Origin: Norana najaformis
Lineage: Eukaryota; Annelida; Clitellata; Crassiclitellata; Hormogastridae
DNA length: 64,000 nt
Direction of reading: 5' to 3'
Assembly (NCBI GenBank): GCA_964023275.1
Contig: OZ029916.1
Span: forward strand, 14,066,607 to 14,130,606
Made by a program: the position numbers and the translations under genes
Shown here: in pieces, positions 51,401 through 60,400 of the stretch
Layout of the letters: every line of letters begins with the position of its first letter
Position numbering within the stretch: the stretch's first letter is position 1
The notes under the pieces: generated by a model
Told to the model about the DNA's origin: nothing
Database searches by the model: none
Seen by the model: the letters and a program-made list of their open reading frames with translations, nothing else

Positions 51401-54400
51401 AACTCAATTTCATTTCAAACATTTTGAAGCAGGCAGTTGCCGATCCCCTGAACTGGACTTCTTATCCCACAACCTGTACCTCCCTTTATAATATGCCTAA
51501 TGTAAATACCATTTTGCTGCAATTGCACTGTCCACTACATTACAGAATCAGATCCACAGGAAAGGAAAAATAACTGCTCACATTCTCCTGGACTTATCTG
51601 CCAACTGACTAAGATGTGCAGTTAGGTCGAGACATGTTGCAGGCTGAGACATGCAGACGACCTATTGAGACAATAGGTAGGTAGAGACATGCTATAGGCT
51701 GAGACACGCTACAGGCTGAGCAGCTGATCTATCCCTGATCCTTGCTCACCCTCAAATCAACAAATATTGAACTCTATCAACAGATGCTTTGACTGTATAT
51801 GGTTGTGTTGGGCTCTTGGGCATTCTCAGTGGCTGTTCCAAAGCTTTGGAACCCACTACCCAGTTTAGTGCATCCTGTCAGTTCTTTAACATATCATTCA
51901 GGTCTTAACTTAAAGCTCATATGTTTCAACTTGTTTACCATTTGTAGCCTGAATTATGGTTTCCCTGAGCTATAAGATATTTAAAGATGATAATTTTTGT
52001 CTAAGGTTAGCCTTGAAGTGATCCTCGATTGATGCCTTGTGGTGCTCTATTAGTCATAAGATCAGCTTAGGTACATGTTGGCAAAAGCAGCCAGTAGACA
52101 ATATGGTTCACATAGTTTTGCAGTCTCTAAAAAAGGCTCCCATCAGGCATTCATGACATTGGGTCTTCATCATTCCACTGATCAGGTGCTTTGGCTCTTG
52201 TTGAATCCGAGCAAGAATGGAATTGGGCTGCCCGGCTTTCTTGGTTGCTGGCTCAAGGCTCTTGAATGGATTACCTGTTTCTGTTCGCTCTGCTAGTTCT
52301 GTGATATCATTTAGGTCTGGGCTGAAGTCCCTTACCATTGGGATAGTTACTATTCACCACAGCTTGTCTCCTAGTCTATAGGCCTCATGTATCTTGACTG
52401 CTTCAATGCAACAGATAGTGATTTTGGAATGCGGTTTGGCTCAGAAGCTACCATCATTTGATGCCGTGTGCATTATAATAAAACAGTATACAAGTTCCCA
52501 AATTAGTATAGATCAGATTAGTTTAAAAAAGAACTAAAACCTACAATATTCTGTCAAGTGTAGCAGCATAACTGCACAACTTGTTACAGCTCATTTTATA
52601 AAAGTCATAAATCCAAAATGCTAATAACACAATAACAATACATAATATTTACTTGCATATGCAGTACAGATGCAGTACATAGAACAATATAAATACATAT
52701 CATATATAAGCATATGATGACCTTTATCATATTTTTTCAACTGAGACTACCACAAATGTCTCTAACCAGTTGTTAAGAAATGTGACTAACCCACTTCAGT
52801 TACAAGTCTTATAGAAGACTGACTCACCTCCAGCTGTTGCCAGTGGTGAGCCTGGTACCATCTTTGTACCATGTGACATTGAGAAAAACTGGGTTTGAAA
52901 CAGGACAAGGCAGGACTATTTCAACAAATTCTGGCCAGTCAGTGATGGTAGACAGTGAATGAAATGACAAGACTACAGACAAGTTTAGGTCTCCACCTGC
53001 AACAAAGTTTGTAGAATCATTATTCATATCTTCATGGAAATAGAAGTTGCATTTACTAAGGGCTGTTTCACCTCTTGCAAAGAAAATCAAAATATTACAA
53101 TAACTTGGATTTCACTGTTCCTGCCAAAATTACCTATTTTGGACCCCTTCCTCCCCTCTTGTCTGCATCTGCCTGCATTTGGCATTACCCCATCCCCTTT
53201 GCCGATGTCTGCATTCCAACTGAGTACTAAGGCCTAGATTAGGCCATCTTGTAGATTTGCAAGGCTAATGGTGCTAAGGGTGGGGGTATTTTGGTACTGC
53301 TGCATTCAAAGGGCCTTGTACTGAAAGAAGATTTTGCTTGTGAGTCCTGCGCATCAAGGGTCGCTTTCGAACACAAGTCTCCTTTCAGGATATGGTGGCG
53401 AGCAGTGCTATTGATAAGAGGCTTTATCTTCGGGGGACTTTAGGCCTTTAACAGCACGTGGGTTCATGAATGGATCAGTCCAACCGTACAGAGACGTAAC
53501 GATGATTACTTCTTTCACACGTATATTACAACTATGTACACCGTATATACAGCAAATTCAGCAAAATCAGAGTCTATGATTCGCAACGGCCTATTAGTCT
53601 AGCGAAGTCCATTTAACAGATACAGGTTTATTATTTTTCTTCTGTTCTCCGTAACCTAATGCCTCTTTCGACCGTTGTTTAGCGAATGCCTTCTTCACTT
53701 CGCACCCTTCCATAACTTTCCCCTTCATCTGTCAATCACCCAACTTCTCCCTTTCGCCATCCGATCAGCATCCCTCTGCTCCGCCTCTCTCCCCTCTCTC
53801 TCTCTCTCTCTCATTCTCTGACTCTCCCTCTCTCTCGTTTACTTCTACCTGTCAACTATGGGCGTCCTATCCGCCTCTCGTTAATTACATCCAACTGTTC
53901 CCCAGTGTTCCGTAGGAATTAATTATACAAATACACAAGCTAAATTATCCGACATAATACAGTCCACAATATGCACAAAGTTAAACCCTCATTGTTTTTA
54001 CAACTTTTCACTACAGGCCTCTAATTAGATCCAATGCACTACAGACTGTCTGCTGTCTGACTGCATTTGGTGTTTACAGCACAGGCTGCACTGAAATAAC
54101 TGTATGTACTGAATTTAGAGGCAGACGTCTGCATTGGACAAAACCCCTACCCTTTGTCCACATTTGTCAGCATTAGGATTATTCCTTCCTCCCCCTCCTT
54201 GTAGACATCCCTTATGGACGGCCCCTTTCCCAATATGCTCTTTAAAATTAAGCTTGTGCATTGTCTGGTGCATCATAAGTTAGAAATAAAGCTCACTTTG
54301 GCAGAAGCTCCCATTGCCAGATGTTCCAACTGGACATGGTTCACAATAGGCTAGGAAAGATCCCACAGTCACATTGGAACATGAAACACCAGGATAGCAG

Positions 54401-57400
54401 GATGAACTAAAACCAAACTGACAGTCTGAAGATGAAATAATAACTGCACATTGACCACCATCTGAAACATAAGGGCCACTGCATCGAACACCAGCAACCT
54501 TAAAAAATTCAAATAAAAAGAGTTACTCAAAATAAACTCAAGAAATTTAAATTACCATAAATACTTGCCTACAAGTCAACAAAATTTTGGACAAATTTGA
54601 AAGTACAAAGTTGGGGGTCACCTTATGCAAGGGTCAACCCAAATTTGCAAAACTCATCCTTCGGAGATCGCAAAACTTAAGCATAGGAGGACATTGATTG
54701 AAGATCGAATGACGTATCCATGGGAGCTCGCACAACACATCTGTGGTAAAGAAGGTCATCTACTGTATAATGTTATAAGCAGACTGTACTATAGAGAATA
54801 AGTTATTAACACATTTAAATGTTTGCTTCAATTATTGGCAACCGAATTCTGCTTGTGAAAGTTCCTGGTTGATCCTGCTTACGTTCTGCGACCAACCGAA
54901 ATCTCATAGTTCCAAAGATTTACACTGCATTTGGCTCTCGTGGATTTTGTTATTCTTGCCCCACAGGGTGAAATGCCTTACTGACTAGCATCAAGGATGA
55001 CACTCTTCCTATAACAAGTTTTAAAAAGAAGCTTAAAACTTACACGTTTAATAGGTCTGCCTCGATTTCTGTGCATTCCTATTGATCTATATATAAACCA
55101 ATGATATACTCAATATTACTCAGTAGAACTATTTTAGCGTCGTTGCATGCGCCTTTGAGGCTGTTGTTAATCTGCATGCGTTATAAAAGTCTGTTTAATA
55201 ATAATAATAATAATAATTAATAACAAAACATCAGGTAGAATAAAATAAGAATGTGTTGCATTAAAACCATGCAGGCATCCATCATCAGACAGCAGCTCTT
55301 ATTTATCGTTCTTTTTTGAATCGGTGCTGGGCTTTCTATCCAAGGCAAGATCTTTTGTTTATACAGCGGCAGAGTGCTTTGGCGCTATGAATGGATATTT
55401 GTGTTTGCCTTTCTTTACAACTTTCCTTACTTCAGTTGATCGTCAGTGAGTTGAGAAACCTGAGCTGATAAGAACATATTTATCAGTTAGTCAAGTAAAT
55501 TCTTAGAGAGCAATTTTGGCTGCTCTAACCTGTAAATGCAAATGTTTTACATATGACGCTGGGTTCAAATAAAAGTTGATGAGCAACCAGAGGCTACAAA
55601 CAACTGTGGAGTGGAGCGGCATGTCAGTTTGGCATTTCTGAAAGGCTTGTGAGAGACTGGCACAAACAAAAGAGCACTCTTAAAGAAATGCCAAAGATAA
55701 AACAGCATCCAAAATTTATGAGGCTTCCTAACTTGAAACGGAGAAGGCAGTGACTGACTGGATCACCAAATCTCAGCAGAACAGTCTTATTGTAACTAAA
55801 ATGGCAATTTGTTTGCATCCACTAAAAATGCGTAACAAATCGACATCTTAAAATGGTCTGTTAGTTGCATCTATTTTTTTCTGTGTTAGCCGGTTGGTGT
55901 ACAAGACTTATGAACAGATATAATCTTATGCTCCACCAATGCACAAAAATTGCTCAAAGCTGCCCAAAGCTTTGGAGAAAAGTTGATTTGTTTCTAAAAT
56001 TAATCTTTGCAAAAAGCACAGCTATGAGATATCCCAGATCGGCAATATGGATGAAATGCCAATGACATTTGACCGGCCTGGGAATCGGACTGTAAATGTT
56101 GTAGGAGAAAGTACATTCTGGTCAAAACTATTAGCTCTGAATGGACTTCAAAGGGGTTCTTGGTTGTAGCAGATGGGAAGAAACTCAACCAATGGTTATT
56201 TTAAGCAAAATACTTTGCAAAAGGAATAACATTTCTAAGAGATGTGATTGTAAAATATCATCTCAAAGGTTGGAAGGACAAGGATGGAATGAAGGACTGG
56301 TTGGAACATGGGTGGAACACATCGTCAGGTGCACTGCTCAAGAAAAGAGGCATGCTAGTGTGGGCATCTTCCATACACACTTGACCAATCAAAATGCAAA
56401 CAATTAAACACAGATAATTATGTAAGCCACGGCAGTTAATTTGTGTGCTACAACCTTTGGACGTTTGCCTGAACAATCTGCTTAAAGACTGTGTCCTTAA
56501 ATTTTGGATAGAGTGGGCAGTAAAGTGGGCATGGCAATGTTAACCAAAAGTGGAAAAATGAAGAAAAATGATTTGCCTTTGGTTTGTGAATGGGTGAATC
56601 ACCTGGAATGATTTGTCTAGACAGATGGTAGAGCAATCATTTTTAAGATGTGGCATCATTTATGCCAAGGACAGTTCCTAAGATGATGTTACCTACAAAA
56701 CTTATAGTATAATCTAATGCAGAAGACAAAACTGACATTAATGCGGATGCCCCAAAATTAACAGAAGAGAAATTTAATTTACTTTTTAATGACGATGACG
56801 ATAATAATTCTGAATTTGAAGGTTTTGATTAAATCTGCTGTTTTATAAACAAATGTTAAATGGTATTGTTAGTTTGCCTAGTCTATTTAAAAAATGTTCA
56901 ATTAGTGCCATAAGATTTTGCTTTCTAATCTAATCTAATCTAATGACTTCTATAGTGCCATTATCATAATGCCCAAAGCATCAGTTAATGGTCGCTTCAA
57001 GTTAAAATCACAATCCAAAATCATAATCCACTGGAGAAGCTGGGTTGAAATCCTTCCTCTATATATTTTGGATTCCTTGTCCTGATTGCTGTAACTTCTG
57101 CAGTGATTTTAAAAATGGAAACAGTAAGTCAGCAATTAATTGCAAGACACCCATAAGTGGCAAAAATTTTGTTTTATTGTAGGCTGTTAATCTTAATTTA
57201 GAAATTACATAAACTTATAATTTTGAAGGTAACATGATTAGAAACTGATCACTGGTAGATGTTGGATGACGCTCTATTTTTGGGCAAGAGTTTGTGCAGC
57301 TCAGGTTCCCATCTTAGGGTCTAACTAAGACCATGCCTTTAGTTGGTGTTTAAAAGTGCTATAAAATGTCAAAAAATTATTGTAAAAATTCGCATTGACT

Positions 57401-60400
57401 TACACATGGGTCATAGATTTTCCCCTTTCCAAGGTCAAAAATTTACGGTCGACTTATATGCGATGTTGCATTACAGGCAAGTAATTATGGTATATGAAAA
57501 ATCAAACATACTCTACGAACTTGTAGCCTAAAACACATCTTGTCAACAGAAGATCTTGCACTGCAAAGTGCAGAAAAACATATCAAGATAAACTGCTCCC
57601 TCAAGTGGCATTTGTCACTTGCCTGCCTTCTCAATCACCCATTCAAAATGACTGAACCATCTCTTATTCTCACTCACTGCCTCCATCCATTCATAAATGA
57701 TGACCTGAATGAATGAACAGATCCGTTCAGTCATTCATTCACTTTTTCACTACCACTTGCTCGTTTAAGACCATAGACTAATATTTTGTGCAAGATCTTC
57801 TGTTGACTAATATTTTAATTCATCAGAGACTTAAATAGTGTGTGCTTACACTGCCAGAGAAGTTGGTCCCAGCCACTGGATGCTGAGTACAATCCCAAAG
57901 GCTTGCTTCAGTGCCATTGCAACTGAAGACAAATGGAAGAGTAAGAGGATTTGAGGAGAATATCAAATCTCCAGTCAACTACAAAACATGGCAGAAATCA
58001 ACAAATCTACAAACTGCCTGCCAACTGTCATGACAATGAACCTTAAAATCTCTTTGTTGCAAACTCAGAGAGAAGTAAATGAAACTTTGTTTAACCACTG
58101 AAGCTTTCTTGATTTACAAAGGCTCAAATTAAAAATAAAAAAGCATACATAAATTGAAGACCATAAATAACACAGGTAAGAGACAAATCTCTGCTCTAAT
58201 TTGCTCTTAGACAATTCACTAGTGGAATGATCGAAGTAAGGCAGTCAGAGGATTTGGCTTAGGAGTAAAGCCAAAGACTAAAGACAGCATCTGTAACACA
58301 ATGATATCAGCAGATGCACTTTTAGAAATGCACATAAAATGACGTTTGTTAGGGAGGCTAATTCATATTCATTAATTAATATTAATTAATATTATTACAT
58401 ACAAAGGCTTACATATTAATGTTCCTAAACTTTTTCAGACCTCATTTTGCTACACGACTGATTCAGAAAATCTACAACACCACACTGCAGGTCTGTCTAC
58501 CAATGTCTGAACAAGTTCCTTGTGTTAATTAATAGCACTGAAAGGCATAGTATCACTGCACATAAGTGAGCCCATGAACAGCTGTACTGTATATTTCCAA
58601 AGTCTCTGTGATAAAATAATGTCAGGCCTAGATGTAGCTAGCCTAAAAATCACACTTCAATATCCCATTTACTATCGTAGTGAAAACACCGGGGAAAGTG
58701 TTGATTTGAGAAAAGCAAGCAAACCTAGGTGAAGCTCAAGGACTGCTGTTGACATGATGCTGTCTGTTTAGACAAGACTTGTTTTCATTATGGACAAGAC
58801 AGTCATGCTATTCAGCTGCATATTTAACAACACTGTTACACAACACAAAGACACTACTGCATTTTCAAAAAGGCCTCACCTAGAAATCTTGTGTAAACAC
58901 TATCCTCAACACTACACTTACAAGCAGAGCATGGCCAAGTCCCAACTGACGACAAACCACTTCTGCCTCTTTAAGAGTCCAAGGCATGGCACACAGCTGA
59001 CCCCACACATCTATACATCACAAAATATACAAGCTATTTTGAATGCCAAATGAAAATAATAATAAAAACAGGGTAATAATAAATAAAAAGACAAATTTAT
59101 TCTATACGTCTAATTCTGAAAAAGACATTGAATAGATCTTGGGCAACAATTAAATACAACTGGAATTGGAGCTACTGATAACAAGCAAAATAAATGATTT
59201 ATCATGGAGATAATGATGAATGATAATAAAATGCATTAGAGTCAGGTGGATGCTGTGGTTAAGACCAGCTCCAATCAAGGGTTAAATTCCTGTTTGAAAA
59301 TGCTAAAAATTATTTGCATTGGCATTGACTGAAAATATGGCTACTGAAAAGAACTATGCTCACTGTCAATGAATAATTCAACTCGGCCTTCAAAAGGGTT
59401 GAGTCCACCTGTGATTCGTATGGTGGTAGCAGTAGGCTGACTGATGGCAATCATGTTCTGTCCACAGTCCCTAACACACTCTCCCTCCTTGAAGAAGAAC
59501 CCACTCTCGCATACAGAACAGAACTGGAATGAATAACAAACGGAACAAAATGGCCGACATGGTTGACACAATCCCGAGGATAAATCTCCAAAAAATCCCT
59601 TCAGACAGGACAGAACACAGTTCTGAGAAACTGGAAAAAACCCTGAGCTGCATTCTGAAATGCAGCGGTTCATCTGAAGGAAGAAGGAATTCACGCAAGA
59701 GGAACAGTATGTTCCACCTAAATAACAGTTCAAGCAGTTGATGTCAGAACAGCGCCGACAAACGTGCATCACATCAGAGAAATAACCAAGTGGGCAATTA
59801 TTCAGGCAGGAAAATGGCAAGAGAGCTGGGTCAGAAGAAACCAGAAGCACCATTTCAGAAGCACACCCTGTACAGTTGTCCTTAAGCTGTGAACAACTCG
59901 AACATTCTGGCAGACAAACCTCACATCTGCCAGCAAACTCAAAGAATCCAACTGGACATCTCTGAATGCAGACACTCTGACCATCTGCCTCATGGAAAAA
60001 AGTTCCCACTGGGCAATGACCGAAACACTGCCCGCCATGTAGCACAAGACCATCAACACACGACACACAGACATCGCTTTGGACTCCATTACGACAAGAT
60101 TGGCAGCCAGAGCTGCAAGGTTCGCATGCACCGGTAGTCAAGTTCCCATGGTAACCCAAGGGGCAAGAGGCAACACAGCGGCCATAGAAGTCAACCCACA
60201 GATCCTGTTCACACTTTGAACACTGTTGGCCAGTTGGTTCACAAGCAAGGCAGTCTGACAATGGGCAGTCTGTACAGAGGCCACTTGCATCAACATGCTG
60301 ACCGAATGGACATGTGGCCACACATTGCTGACCAACAACTGGACCTGAACATCGGACTCCAATGCTTTCAGAGTCCTCACAGTTGTGATGGCCAAAGTGT

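Larger units (their letters stand above)
54555..57490 (+). mobile_element. pogo/DDE_1 DNA transposon with nested insertions
   Basis: Inverted ends CCATAAATACTTGCCT and CCATAATTACTTGCCT lie between TA dinucleotides. The interior encodes a decayed pogo-family transposase: an HTH part ([14 protein letters not shown]-like and [20 protein letters not shown], about 55600-55830) and a DDE_1 part ([20 protein letters not shown] near 56045, KPMVI and VKxHPKGW remnants, EGFD at the end near 56830). The first catalytic Asp is present; the VWDxFRxH site reads VWASSIHT. Several frame breaks. A LINE (54840-55218) and a second repeat (56927-57060) are nested in it. Located in intron 4. Confidence 0.85.
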
